Below, in pieces: positions 7,580-18,497 of a stretch of 64,000 nucleotides of DNA. Location: NCBI GenBank assembly GCA_947165485.1, contig CAMVAP010000006.1, forward strand, positions 24,343-88,342. The letters run 5' to 3'. Source of the DNA: an uncultured Prevotellaceae bacterium (GTDB taxonomy: Bacteria; Bacteroidota; Bacteroidia; Bacteroidales; Muribaculaceae). Positions within the stretch are counted from its first letter, which is position 1. Each line of letters starts with the position of its first letter. The notes beneath the pieces were generated by a model. It searched no databases and had not been told where the DNA came from. It was given only the letters and a program-made list of their open reading frames with translations. The position numbers were made by a program, and so were the translations under genes.

Positions 7580-8293
7580 ATGAATATCCTCATTATTGGA
7601 GCTACATCAGGTATAAGAAGGGCTCTCTTTGAAAAATATGTATCAGAAGGGAATCATCTCGGAATTGTTGGCCGACGGACGAATTTGTTGGATGAACTGC
7701 AACTGCAGCATCCATACAACACTTTCGTTTTTGCAGCAGACATTACAAAACAGGACGAAATAGAACAGGCCATTCACACTCTTTGCGAGATACTTGGGAA
7801 TATTGATATTGCCATAGTTAGCTCTGGGATTGGCGACCTCAATCCTTCACTTGTCTATGCATTAGAACACCCAACGATAGAAACGAACGTAAAGGGATGG
7901 ACATTTGTCATTGATACGCTTTACCATATATTTGAAAAGCAGGGGTATGGCCACCTCGTAGCAATCACTTCAATAGGAGGGCTACGAGGTGAACCAGTGG
8001 CTCCTGCTTATAGTGCAACCAAAGCCTATCAAATCAACTACATGGAAGCTTTGCGCAAAAAAGCTTTCAAGAGCGGTGGGCACGTAACAGTTACTGACAT
8101 TCGTCCCGGTCTCGTAGACACTGCAATGGCAAAGGGCGAAGGTCTCTTTTGGGTGATGCCTGTTGATAAGGTTGTTGACCAGATATACGCTGCAATCCGT
8201 CACAAGAAATCAAAAGCATATGTCACCAAGCGATGGCATGTCCTCGGCATTATTAACAAGAACCTACCATTCTTCCTGTATAGATTATTGTAA
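7580..8293 (+). CDS. Short-chain dehydrogenase/reductase
   Basis: 237 residues with a Rossmann start GATSGIRRAL, a Ser-Ser-Gly in place of NNAG, catalytic Ser around TSIGG and the Tyr-x-x-x-Lys motif YSATK. The last glycine of the GxxxGxG nucleotide loop is Arg here, unusual for the family and possibly affecting cofactor choice or activity. The C-terminus is basic and hydrophobic (ending NLPFFLYRLL), possibly membrane-associating. Substrate unknown. It is the last gene of the AT-rich island; the adjacent Crp/Fnr gene and palindrome suggest a regulator-target pair. Confidence 0.85.
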   Translation: MNILIIGATSGIRRALFEKYVSEGNHLGIVGRRTNLLDELQLQHPYNTFVFAADITKQDEIEQAIHTLCEILGNIDIAIVSSGIGDLNPSLVYALEHPTIETNVKGWTFVIDTLYHIFEKQGYGHLVAITSIGGLRGEPVAPAYSATKAYQINYMEALRKKAFKSGGHVTVTDIRPGLVDTAMAKGEGLFWVMPVDKVVDQIYAAIRHKKSKAYVTKRWHVLGIINKNLPFFLYRLL

Positions 8294-8357
8294 TTTGACG
8301 GATGACATATATTGTGCAACATTTTAAGCCAAAAATTGTCCGAATTCATAAATAAGT

Positions 8358-8391
8358 AAAGGGACTTGCCCAATTGTGAGCAAGTCCCTTT
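8358..8391 (-). terminator. ppdK terminator
   Basis: A 12-bp stem (AAAGGGACTTGC at 8358-8369 with GCAAGTCCCTTT at 8380-8391), read on the minus strand, followed by a T-rich tail. It sits 21 bases past the ppdK stop and is the intact counterpart of the terminator at 4353-4386. Confidence 0.85.
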
Positions 8392-8411
8392 CATTATATC
8401 AGAGAGTTAAA

Positions 8412-11126
<2,715 letters not shown>

Positions 11127-11194
11127 TAATTAAAGAATTAAAGTTTTTGAACTGAATATATTTGAAATATTTATGTAATTTGCTTTTTGCCGTG

Positions 11195-11202
11195 CAAAGT
11201 TA
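11195..11202 (-). promoter_or_regulatory. -7 promoter element of ppdK
   Basis: The reverse complement reads TAACTTTG, matching TAnnTTTG, and would give a leader of about 65 nt before ppdK. Confidence 0.6.
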
Positions 11203-11392
11203 GTCATTTTATGTCAAAAAAAGATATAAACGGGCACAAAAAACACATTATTTCATTAAAATGTTATTAAAAACCCGAAATAACGACTTTTCTAGTGCAA
11301 AAACAAGCGCAATTGTTGCAAGTAATAATCTGAAATCGGGTGGCTTGGTCCGATTTTTCCTGTTAAAAATGTGACAGAAAGGAAAAAAGCAT

Positions 11393-11400
11393 TATCTTTG
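11393..11400 (+). promoter_or_regulatory. -7 promoter element of the 11436 gene
   Basis: TATCTTTG fits TAnnTTTG and lies 35 bases before the ATG. Confidence 0.6.
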
Positions 11401-11435
11401 CCGACTGTAAACGTAACACATTACTAGTTTTTATA

Positions 11436-11810
11436 ATGGACAACTCTACTAAGAAAATGCTGGAAAACGACTCTAACGGGTTGTTGACCTATGAGTATAT
11501 CGCCAACAACATGGGCAGCATCGACGATGACCTGCCTGCCCTGCTGGACAACATGATCTTGAAAGACCGTACAGGCCAGTTTGTGGTGAGTACCGCCCGT
11601 TATCTCAACGCCATCGACCGCGAGAAGTATGCATCCAACATCGACCTGCTGGTCAAGGCGGCTATCGCCAAGGACCGCGACCACGTGTATCTGGCCTATC
11701 TAGCCTCGTCGCTGTGGGGCTCGGACTACAAGGAGCACGCTGCCGAGTTGAGCGCCCGGGACGACAACTTTCGCCGCATCTACAAGCGCCTCTACCCCGT
11801 TGGCATTTAA
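11436..11810 (+). CDS. Small conserved-looking protein of unknown function
   Basis: 124 residues, no signal peptide and no membrane segment, so probably cytoplasmic. The sequence is mostly helical and charged, with LLTYEYIANNMGSIDDDLPALLDNM near the start resembling a short helical bundle, but no family is recognised with confidence. Codon use matches neighbouring core genes, and a good -7 element precedes it, so it is probably real. It lies 39 bases before the cyclophilin gene and may share its transcript. Confidence 0.7.
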   Translation: MDNSTKKMLENDSNGLLTYEYIANNMGSIDDDLPALLDNMILKDRTGQFVVSTARYLNAIDREKYASNIDLLVKAAIAKDRDHVYLAYLASSLWGSDYKEHAAELSARDDNFRRIYKRLYPVGI

Positions 11811-11849
11811 TCAAGTCAGGAGTTTAAAAACAATCAGTATAATAATATA

Positions 11850-12713
11850 ATGACTAAGAATTTATTTTTATCGGTTGTGATGATGGCTTTCACGCTCATG
11901 GCGTGCTCGGCCAACAACACCGGCAGTAGCAACACTGCTGCCGCCAACAAACAAACCAAGGACAATAAAATGACTAAAGTTGAACTGGAAACCACGCTGG
12001 GCAACATCGTAGTGGAACTCTACAACGAGACGCCCCAGCACCGTGACAATTTCATCAAGCTCGTCAAGTCGGGATATTATGATGGCGTACTTTTTCACCG
12101 TGTGATCAAGGACTTCATGATCCAGACCGGTGACGGCAACTCCAAGACCGCCGGCCCCGACCAGCTCCTGGGCGACGGCGACCCGGGCTACACCATCGAG
12201 GCCGAGTTTGTCTATCCCAAGTACTTCCACAAGCGTGGCGCGCTGGCAGCAGCCCGCACTGGTGACCAGGTGAACCCAGAGCGTCGCAGCAGCGGCAGCC
12301 AGTTCTACATTGTCACCGGTAAGATCTACAGCAGCGAGGATCTCAAAATAATGTCGGAACGTCTTGTCAACAGGCAAAAAGAAGAGGTGTTCCGTCGCCT
12401 GATCAATGAGAACCGAGCCATCATCGAGGAGATGCAGAGGAACAACGACACCGCAGGGATGAACGAACTGCAAAACAAGCTCATCCAGCAAACCGAGGCC
12501 GAAGTGGCCAACAGCCAGCCCGCCTCGTTTACCGACGAGCAGATCAACGCCTATACCAGCATCGGCGGTACGCCCCATCTCGACGGCCAGTACACCGTGT
12601 TTGGCGAGGTGATCAAGGGCATGGATGTGGTGGACAAGATCCAGTGCTCACCCACGGGCAAGGCCGACCGCCCCACGACCGACATCAAAATCATCAAGGC
12701 CAGGGTGCTTTGA
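11850..12713 (+). CDS. Cyclophilin-type peptidyl-prolyl isomerase lipoprotein
   Basis: 287 residues. A lipoprotein signal (FTLMAC, Cys about residue 19) and an Asn/Thr/Lys-rich linker precede a cyclophilin domain that begins at MTKVELETTLGNIVVELY (about residue 42). Core motifs are FHRVIKDFMIQTGD, GSQFYIV and LDGQYTVFGEV. A charged helical insertion of about 75 residues separates GSQFYIVTG from the last strands; such inserts are common in Bacteroidetes periplasmic cyclophilins. It catalyses prolyl cis-trans isomerisation of envelope proteins. A strong terminator follows. Confidence 0.93.
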   Translation: MTKNLFLSVVMMAFTLMACSANNTGSSNTAAANKQTKDNKMTKVELETTLGNIVVELYNETPQHRDNFIKLVKSGYYDGVLFHRVIKDFMIQTGDGNSKTAGPDQLLGDGDPGYTIEAEFVYPKYFHKRGALAAARTGDQVNPERRSSGSQFYIVTGKIYSSEDLKIMSERLVNRQKEEVFRRLINENRAIIEEMQRNNDTAGMNELQNKLIQQTEAEVANSQPASFTDEQINAYTSIGGTPHLDGQYTVFGEVIKGMDVVDKIQCSPTGKADRPTTDIKIIKARVL

Positions 12714-12737
12714 TCCAGCTCTAAAAGAAACACAACG

Positions 12738-12776
12738 GGACTTATAAGCGCGACAATGCTTATAAGTCCTTTATTA
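12738..12776 (+). terminator. Hairpin terminator after cyclophilin gene
   Basis: A perfect 12-bp stem (GGACTTATAAGC at 12738-12749 with GCTTATAAGTCC at 12758-12769), an 8-nt loop and the tail TTTATT. Confidence 0.85.
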
Positions 12777-12819
12777 TGTAAAAAATGGCGCAAAAAACAA
12801 AAAAAATCACAGAAATGAC

Positions 12820-12849
12820 TTGGCATTTGAGAAAAAATAGCTAAATTTG
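12820..12849 (+). promoter_or_regulatory. Promoter of DUF349 gene
   Basis: TTG at 12820-12822, a 19-base spacer and TAAATTTG at 12842-12849 give a well-spaced Bacteroidetes promoter 56 bases before the ATG. Confidence 0.7.
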
Positions 12850-12905
12850 GGGGTTTATAATTCAACATCAGTTGCACAATGCGACTGAATTAAATTAAAC
12901 TTATT

Positions 12906-14807
12906 ATGATGGAACCGCGTGAACAATCTGAATCGATGAACAATCTCGAGAAAGATCAAGTACTGAGCACTGAGCCCCAGAACGAGGCACAGGAAGTTGT
13001 GAGTGAAGAAGTTAAAGTTGAGGAGGCAGCACCTGTCCAAGAGACAACCGCGCCCCAGGAACCCAAGGCCGAAGAACCTCAAGCCGAGGAACCTGCCGCA
13101 CCAGCCCCCAAGCTCGACCTTGCCGGCAAGAGCAAGACTGAGCTGGTTGAGCTGATGCGCGAGGCTGCGACCCGTCCCATCGAGGAGGTCAAGGATGATG
13201 TCCAAGCCATCAAGGCTGCGTTCTTTGCCCTCAGACGAGAGGAAATCGCCAAGGAGAAAGAGGAATTCCTGGCCAACGGCAACGAGGAAAGTGACTTCAC
13301 AGCCAAGGAAGATGACGAGGAGAACAACTTGAAGGAACTGCTCAACGTGCTCAAGGAACGTCGCACCGAGTTCAACGCGGCTCAGGAAGCCAACCGTGAG
13401 GCCAACCTCGAGAAGAAGCGTCAAATCATTGCGCTCATCAACGAGATTGCCAACGACCCCGACAACATCAATCGCCAGTTCAACCGCGTCAAGCAGCTCC
13501 AGCAAGAATTCAAGGACACGGGCGAGGTGCCCGCTACTGCCGACACCGAGGTGTGGAAGGAATTCCAGCGTGCCACCGAGCGCTTCTATGACGTGCTCAA
13601 GATGAACAAGGAGTTGCGCGACTATGACTTCAAGAAGAATCTGGAGCTCAAGCAGCAATTGTGTGAGGATGCCGAGGCGCTGGACGAGGAGTCGGATGTG
13701 GTAGCCGCCTTCAGGAAGTTGCAGGAGATGCACAACGAGTGGCGCGAGATCGGCCCCGTGGCCAAGGAGTTGCGCGAGGAATTGTGGGCCCGCTTCAAGG
13801 CCGCTTCCAGTGCCATCAACAAGAAATACCAAGCCTTCTTTGAAGACCGCAAGAGCAAGGAGAAAGAGAATGCCGACGCCAAGACCGAGTTGTGCGAGAA
13901 AATCGAGCAGATCAAGACCGATGACCTCAAGACCTATGCCCAGTGGGACGAGGTGACCAAACAGATCATCGCCCTGCAAGAGGACTGGAAGAAGTTGGGT
14001 TATGCTTCTCGCAAGGCCAATGCAGCCCTGTTTGCCAGATTCCGCAAGTCCTGTGACGAGTTCTTTGGCAAGAAAGCAGAGTTCTTCAAGTCGATGAAGG
14101 AGGAATTGACCTCCAACCTGGCCAAGAAGATTGACTTGTGCGAGCGCGCCGAGGCTCTCATGGATTCCACCGACTGGAAAGAAGCCACCGACAAGTTTGT
14201 CGAGATGCAGAAGGAGTGGAAGACCATCGGTCCCGTTGTCAAGAAGCAGAGCGACGCCGTGTGGAAACGCTTTATCGCCGCGTGTGACCACTTCTTTGAG
14301 CAGAAGAAGAAACAGAATGTCAACGTGCACGCTGTCGAGCATGAGAACCTCAAGGCTAAGAAAGAGGTCATCGCCACACTCAAGTCCACGATTGAGGAGG
14401 CAGGCGAGAATGCTGCCCAGAGCGTTCGCGACCTGATGGATCGCTGGCAGAACATCGGCCACGTCCCCTTCAAGGAGAAAGACAAGATTTACGCCCAGTA
14501 TCGTGAACTCATCGACAAGGCGTTTGAGACGCTCAACATGCGCGGTCCCCGTTACAGCGACAGCGCGCCCCGTGGCAGTGGCCGTCAGTCAGGCAACGAC
14601 CGTGGTCTGAGCGAGCGCGACCGCCTTGTGCGCACCTACGAGCAGCGCATGAGCGAGTTGAAGACCTTTGAGAACAACATGGGCTTCCTCACCGCCAACA
14701 CCAAGAGCGGTAACTCGCTGGTTCAGGAAATGGAGCGCCGCATTGCCCGCCTGAAGGAGGAGATCGCCGATCTCGAGAAGCGCATCAAGGATCTCGACAA
14801 CGAGTAA
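12906..14807 (+). CDS. DUF349 domain protein
   Basis: 633 residues, cytoplasmic. The first ~75 residues are acidic and Pro/Ala/Glu-rich (EEPQAEEPAAPAP). The remainder is a series of about five DUF349 units, each a helical hairpin with a W...IG-x-V motif (EWREIGPVAKE, DWKKLGYASRK, EWKTIGPVVKK, RWQNIGHVPFK). The last ~50 residues form a coiled coil (ERRIARLKEEIADLEKRI). The family is universal in Bacteroidetes; its function is not established, though long helical architecture suggests a scaffold or nucleic-acid-associated role. An internal Met at residue 12 is an alternative start. Confidence 0.85.
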   Translation: MMEPREQSESMNNLEKDQVLSTEPQNEAQEVVSEEVKVEEAAPVQETTAPQEPKAEEPQAEEPAAPAPKLDLAGKSKTELVELMREAATRPIEEVKDDVQAIKAAFFALRREEIAKEKEEFLANGNEESDFTAKEDDEENNLKELLNVLKERRTEFNAAQEANREANLEKKRQIIALINEIANDPDNINRQFNRVKQLQQEFKDTGEVPATADTEVWKEFQRATERFYDVLKMNKELRDYDFKKNLELKQQLCEDAEALDEESDVVAAFRKLQEMHNEWREIGPVAKELREELWARFKAASSAINKKYQAFFEDRKSKEKENADAKTELCEKIEQIKTDDLKTYAQWDEVTKQIIALQEDWKKLGYASRKANAALFARFRKSCDEFFGKKAEFFKSMKEELTSNLAKKIDLCERAEALMDSTDWKEATDKFVEMQKEWKTIGPVVKKQSDAVWKRFIAACDHFFEQKKKQNVNVHAVEHENLKAKKEVIATLKSTIEEAGENAAQSVRDLMDRWQNIGHVPFKEKDKIYAQYRELIDKAFETLNMRGPRYSDSAPRGSGRQSGNDRGLSERDRLVRTYEQRMSELKTFENNMGFLTANTKSGNSLVQEMERRIARLKEEIADLEKRIKDLDNE

Positions 14808-14865
14808 TAACACGAGATCATCACGAGGCTGCAATAAAAAACTCCAGCTTTAACTTTTAATCGCG

Positions 14866-14931
14866 CTAACGCACGAGAAATTAAGCAAAAAATGATTTGT
14901 TATCAAATTTGCTTAATTTCTCGGACGTTAG
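14866..14931. terminator. Long imperfect hairpin between DUF349 and wcaJ-like genes
   Basis: Arms at 14866-14889 and 14908-14931 pair over about 22 bases with a small bulge (outer CTAACG/CGTTAG, inner GAGAAATTAAGCAAA/TTTGCTTAATTTCTC). The loop is AT-rich. It may end the DUF349 transcript or be a palindromic intergenic element; no clear U tract follows, so the terminator label is tentative. Confidence 0.5.
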
Positions 14932-14998
14932 GCTGACATGAAATGCTACTAAGGAATCATCAAACTTCCTTTTTTACCATTAACCACACTTCACCCGA

Positions 14999-16396
14999 AT
15001 GAAGAGCAAAGGCCGATATGGACAGTTTGTCAGATGGATATTCAGCATCATCGACTTGCTGATTGTTAATCTAGTGTATTTTGCCACCATCATGTGGAAT
15101 CACGATTCCATGTCGGGAGGCAATGCGCTGTTTTCACGACCCGTGTGGCTTGTGCTCAATGTGGCGATGGTGGTGGGTATCTATTTCTACAGCGATGTGC
15201 ACGAGCGCCGCGTGTTCTATGCCGACAAGGTTGTGGGGCAAGCTCTTAAACTCGTGCTCACCCATGCGGGAATCTTTGTAACTCTCACCTCGTTTCTGGG
15301 GCCTAACGACACACCATGGCAACCGCTGGTGATGTTCTACGCCATCTTCTTCCTGGTGCTGGCCACCTGGTGGGTCGTGTCGCGACAGATGGTGAAACTC
15401 TACCGCAACCGCGGCTTCAACTTCAAGCGTGTCATCATCATTGGCGGCGGCACGGTGGGCGTGCGTCTCATCAATGAGATGCTGGCCGACCAGGGTTATG
15501 GTTACCACATCGTGGGCTTCTTTGACAACAACCCCAAGAACAGGTCGGTATCGGCAGCCTATCAGGGTACCCTCGATGACGTTGAGCAGTTTGTCAAGAC
15601 GCATCAGGTGGATGAGATGTTCTGTGCCGTCCCCGACATCGAAGACAACCAGAACGTGTCACGCATGATACGCATTGCCGACAACAATGCCGTCGATTTC
15701 TATTATGTACCCCAGTTCGGGCGCACGGTGACCCGCCAGTTTGAACTGAGTTCGGTGGGCGAGATTCCCATTCTGGCCGTTCACCCCTACCCCTTGAAAA
15801 ATCCCATCAACCGCTTGGTCAAGCGGGTATTTGACCTGCTGGTATCGACAGTGATGCTGATCCTGTCGCCCATCGTCATCATCCCTGTGGCCATCGGCAT
15901 CAAGTTATCATCGCCTGGTCCCATTTTCTTTGTCCAGAAGCGCACTGGATACCGCGGGCAGGCCTTCAACTGCTACAAGTTCCGCACCATGCGCATGAAT
16001 GCCGACAGCGACACACGCCAGGCCACCAAGGGGGATCCCCGCGTGACCCGTTTTGGCAACTTCCTGCGTCGCACGAGCATCGACGAGCTGCCCCAGTTCT
16101 ATAATGTGTGGCGCGGTGACATGAGTATCGTGGGGCCGAGGCCTCACATGGTGGCGCAGACCGAGATGTACAGCGAACTTATCGACAAGTACATGCTGCG
16201 CCACACCATCAAGCCCGGCATTACCGGCTGGGCACAGGTGCGCGGCTACCGTGGCCAGACCGAAGAGCTGTGGCAGATGGAAAAACGCGTTGAGTATGAC
16301 GTGTGGTATGCCGAGAACTGGACTTTCTTCCTGGACCTGAAAATCATCTTCCGCACCGTGTGGAACGCTCTCAAGGGCGAGGATAATGCGTATTGA
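14999..16396 (+). CDS. Undecaprenyl-phosphate sugar-1-phosphate transferase (WcaJ/polyprenyl glycosylphosphotransferase family)
   Basis: 465 residues, inner membrane. About four N-terminal helices (residues ~10-130), a CoA-binding-like cytosolic domain (GGGTVGVRLINEM, ~145-250), then a fifth membrane helix and the bacterial sugar transferase domain: FFVQKRTGYRG, CYKFRTMR, TSIDELPQFYNVWRGDMSIVGPRP (read in parts) and KPGITGWAQVRG. The reaction moves a hexose-1-phosphate from a UDP-sugar to undecaprenyl phosphate, the first step of exopolysaccharide or capsule repeat synthesis. No capsule gene cluster surrounds it, so it may act as a stand-alone initiating enzyme. Sugar specificity cannot be told. 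Confidence 0.93.
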   Translation: MKSKGRYGQFVRWIFSIIDLLIVNLVYFATIMWNHDSMSGGNALFSRPVWLVLNVAMVVGIYFYSDVHERRVFYADKVVGQALKLVLTHAGIFVTLTSFLGPNDTPWQPLVMFYAIFFLVLATWWVVSRQMVKLYRNRGFNFKRVIIIGGGTVGVRLINEMLADQGYGYHIVGFFDNNPKNRSVSAAYQGTLDDVEQFVKTHQVDEMFCAVPDIEDNQNVSRMIRIADNNAVDFYYVPQFGRTVTRQFELSSVGEIPILAVHPYPLKNPINRLVKRVFDLLVSTVMLILSPIVIIPVAIGIKLSSPGPIFFVQKRTGYRGQAFNCYKFRTMRMNADSDTRQATKGDPRVTRFGNFLRRTSIDELPQFYNVWRGDMSIVGPRPHMVAQTEMYSELIDKYMLRHTIKPGITGWAQVRGYRGQTEELWQMEKRVEYDVWYAENWTFFLDLKIIFRTVWNALKGEDNAY

Positions 16397-16436
16397 GATT
16401 AGGGATTAGTGACTAGTGAACTAGCGACTAAGAAAA
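16397..16436. repeat. Heptad intergenic repeat (GATTAGG/GACTAGT type)
   Basis: A short run of degenerate 7-bp units (GGGATTA, GTGACTA, GCGACTA) fills the gap between the WcaJ-like gene and recQ. It is one of ten members of the same family in this window. Confidence 0.6.
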
Positions 16437-16439
16437 AAG

Positions 16440-18293
16440 ATGACACGCGAGGAGAAAGCATTGATGGTGTTGAGGAGTTGCTACGGCTACGACAGTTTCC
16501 GCGGCCAGCAATGGGACATCATCAACCACACCCTCGACGGTGGCGACAGCATCGTGCTCATGCCCACGGGCGGCGGCAAGTCGTTGTGCTACCAGATTCC
16601 AGGACTGATGAGTGATCAAGGATTTGCCATCGTCATCTCTCCCCTGCTGGCGCTCATGAATGACCAGATCGACGCCCTGCAACAGAATGGCGTGCCAGCG
16701 TTGGCCCTTAACAGCGAGAAAAGCGAGACCGAGAACCGGCAGACCGTCAATTTGCTCATGATGGGCAAGGTCAAGCTGCTGTATATTTCACCCGAGAAAC
16801 TGCTGTCCGAGATAGACCGCTGGTCCAGCGCCATCACCGAGCGCATCTGCCTGATTGCCGTCGATGAGGCACACTGCATCTCGCAATGGGGACACGACTT
16901 CCGCCCCGAGTACACTCAACTGGGCAGCCTCAAGCAACGTTTTCCCGATGTCCCGGTCATGGCACTCACCGCCACTGCCGACCGCATCACGCGCGATGAC
17001 ATCGCCAAGCAGCTGCACATCCCCGATGCACGGCTGTTCATCAGTTCATTTGACCGTCCCAACATCTCGCTCAACGTGGTGCAAGGCTCGACGGGAAGGG
17101 TCAAGTTCCGCCAAATCGTCCAGTTCATCAACCTGCACCGCGGCGAGAGCGGCATCATCTACTGCCTGCGCCGCAAGGACACCGAGAAGATGGCCGATGA
17201 GCTCACCCGCCTGGGCATCAAGGCCGAGCCCTTTCATGCCGCGATGAGCGTGAAGGAAAAGATGCGCATCCAGCGGGACTTCATCAACGATGACTTGAAG
17301 GTAGTGTGTGCCACTATCGCCTTCGGGATGGGTATCGACAAGAGTAATGTGCGCTACGTTATCCACAGCAACATGCCGCGCAACATCGAGAGCTACTATC
17401 AGGAGATTGGCCGTGCGGGCCGCGATGGCCTGCCTGCCGACGCGTTGCTGTTCTACAACTATGGCGACATGGTCACCCTGCAACACTTTGCCCAACAGTC
17501 GGGCCAGGTACAGATCAACATGGACAAGCTGCGGCAGATGCAGCAGTTTGCCGAGAGTGGCGTGTGCCGCCGGCGCATCCTGTTGAACTATTTCAACGAG
17601 CGTTTTGACCACGACTGCCACAACTGTGACGTGTGTGACAATCCACCTGAACGGTTTGACGGCAGCCGACTGGCGCAGATGGCCCTCAGCGCCATCAAGC
17701 GCACTGGAGAACAAGCGGCGATGTACACCGTGACCGACATCCTGCGCGGCAGCAACAAGTCGGAACTCATCGAGAAAGGCTATGACAAGCTCAAGACCTT
17801 CGGTGTGGGCCACGACTTGGGTTATGCCGAGTGGAACGCCTACCTGTTACAGATGCTGCAATTGGGGTTATTTGAAGTCGCCTACGACGAGAACAACCAC
17901 TTGAAAGTCACCGAGTTTGGCAATGAAGTGCTATATGGTCACCGCACCATCGAGTTGAACCGCTATGAGCGCCGCGACATCAAGAAGAAGGCACCTCGTC
18001 AAGCCGACCAAGCCGCAATACACGACCTCACTTTCTCGACCTCGCCCAGCAAGCAGATGGACAAGGCGCTGTTTGAAAAACTGCGTGACGTGCGCAAGGC
18101 CATCGCCACCGCCAGCCACATCGCCCCCTACATGGTGTTCAGCGACAAGTCATTACAGGCCATGGCGACCGAGAAACCGACCACCCAAGCCGAGTTTGGC
18201 ATCCTCTATGGTGTGGGAAAAATGAAGTGTCAACGGTACTGGATTCCCTTCACCACCGCCATCCGCGACCACCTCTCTTCTTTAAACGGCTAA
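16440..18293 (+). CDS. recQ: ATP-dependent DNA helicase RecQ
   Basis: 617 residues, the usual RecQ length. It has helicase motif I MPTGGGKS (residues 41-48), the DEAH box VDEAH (141-145) with CISQWGHDFRPEY, the C-terminal RecA-like lobe with GMGIDKSNVR and the arginine-finger region QEIGRAGRDG, a zinc-binding set of cysteines (CRRRILLNYF...CHNCDVC), a winged-helix RQC region, and a C-terminal HRDC-like segment. It unwinds DNA 3'-5' in recombination and fork repair. The start is fixed by the conserved N-terminus shortly after the heptad repeat. Confidence 0.96.
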   Translation: MTREEKALMVLRSCYGYDSFRGQQWDIINHTLDGGDSIVLMPTGGGKSLCYQIPGLMSDQGFAIVISPLLALMNDQIDALQQNGVPALALNSEKSETENRQTVNLLMMGKVKLLYISPEKLLSEIDRWSSAITERICLIAVDEAHCISQWGHDFRPEYTQLGSLKQRFPDVPVMALTATADRITRDDIAKQLHIPDARLFISSFDRPNISLNVVQGSTGRVKFRQIVQFINLHRGESGIIYCLRRKDTEKMADELTRLGIKAEPFHAAMSVKEKMRIQRDFINDDLKVVCATIAFGMGIDKSNVRYVIHSNMPRNIESYYQEIGRAGRDGLPADALLFYNYGDMVTLQHFAQQSGQVQINMDKLRQMQQFAESGVCRRRILLNYFNERFDHDCHNCDVCDNPPERFDGSRLAQMALSAIKRTGEQAAMYTVTDILRGSNKSELIEKGYDKLKTFGVGHDLGYAEWNAYLLQMLQLGLFEVAYDENNHLKVTEFGNEVLYGHRTIELNRYERRDIKKKAPRQADQAAIHDLTFSTSPSKQMDKALFEKLRDVRKAIATASHIAPYMVFSDKSLQAMATEKPTTQAEFGILYGVGKMKCQRYWIPFTTAIRDHLSSLNG

Positions 18294-18401
18294 TTCCGCA
18301 TATTTGGCTAATTAAACAATTCGCTTGGTTCATATAATCAGCTATTGTTAATTATGGGTGTCCGGGGAAAAATCGCCCGGATTCCATAAGCGCCTCGATA
18401 T

Positions 18402-18497
18402 GTTTAGGTGTTAGGCGTTAGGTAAGCGGATGCCACCTAAAACCTAAAACCTAAAACCTAAAACCTAAAACCTAAAGCCTAACAGCCTAAAACCTAG
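18402..18497. repeat. Heptad array, inverted: TTAGG units facing CCTAAAA units
   Basis: The left half (18402-18424) is GTTTAGGTG-TTAGGCG-TTAGGT; the right half (18433-18497) is about nine units of CCTAAAA and variants. The halves are complementary and could fold as a hairpin. The array reaches the stop codon of the leftward FGE-domain gene and lies between convergent gene ends. Confidence 0.75.

Larger units (their letters stand above)
11127..11435. other. Divergent promoter region
   Basis: A 309-base AT-rich spacer between ppdK (minus) and the 124-residue gene (plus). It holds a minus-strand TAACTTTG (forward CAAAGTTA, 11195-11202) about 70 bases before ppdK and a plus-strand TATCTTTG (11393-11400). 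Nothing else is recognised. Confidence 0.6.

Noticed and set aside
12855..14462. 535-residue open frame on the minus strand
   Set aside because: It is antisense to the DUF349 gene, which has a family match, promoter and expected codon pattern. The minus frame is rich in Leu/Val/Gly as typical of shadow frames in this genome.
18433..18497. CCTAAAA tandem repeats as a possible CRISPR array or telomere
   Set aside because: Units are 7 bp with no spacers, and similar arrays lie scattered between ordinary genes with no chromosome end or cas genes.
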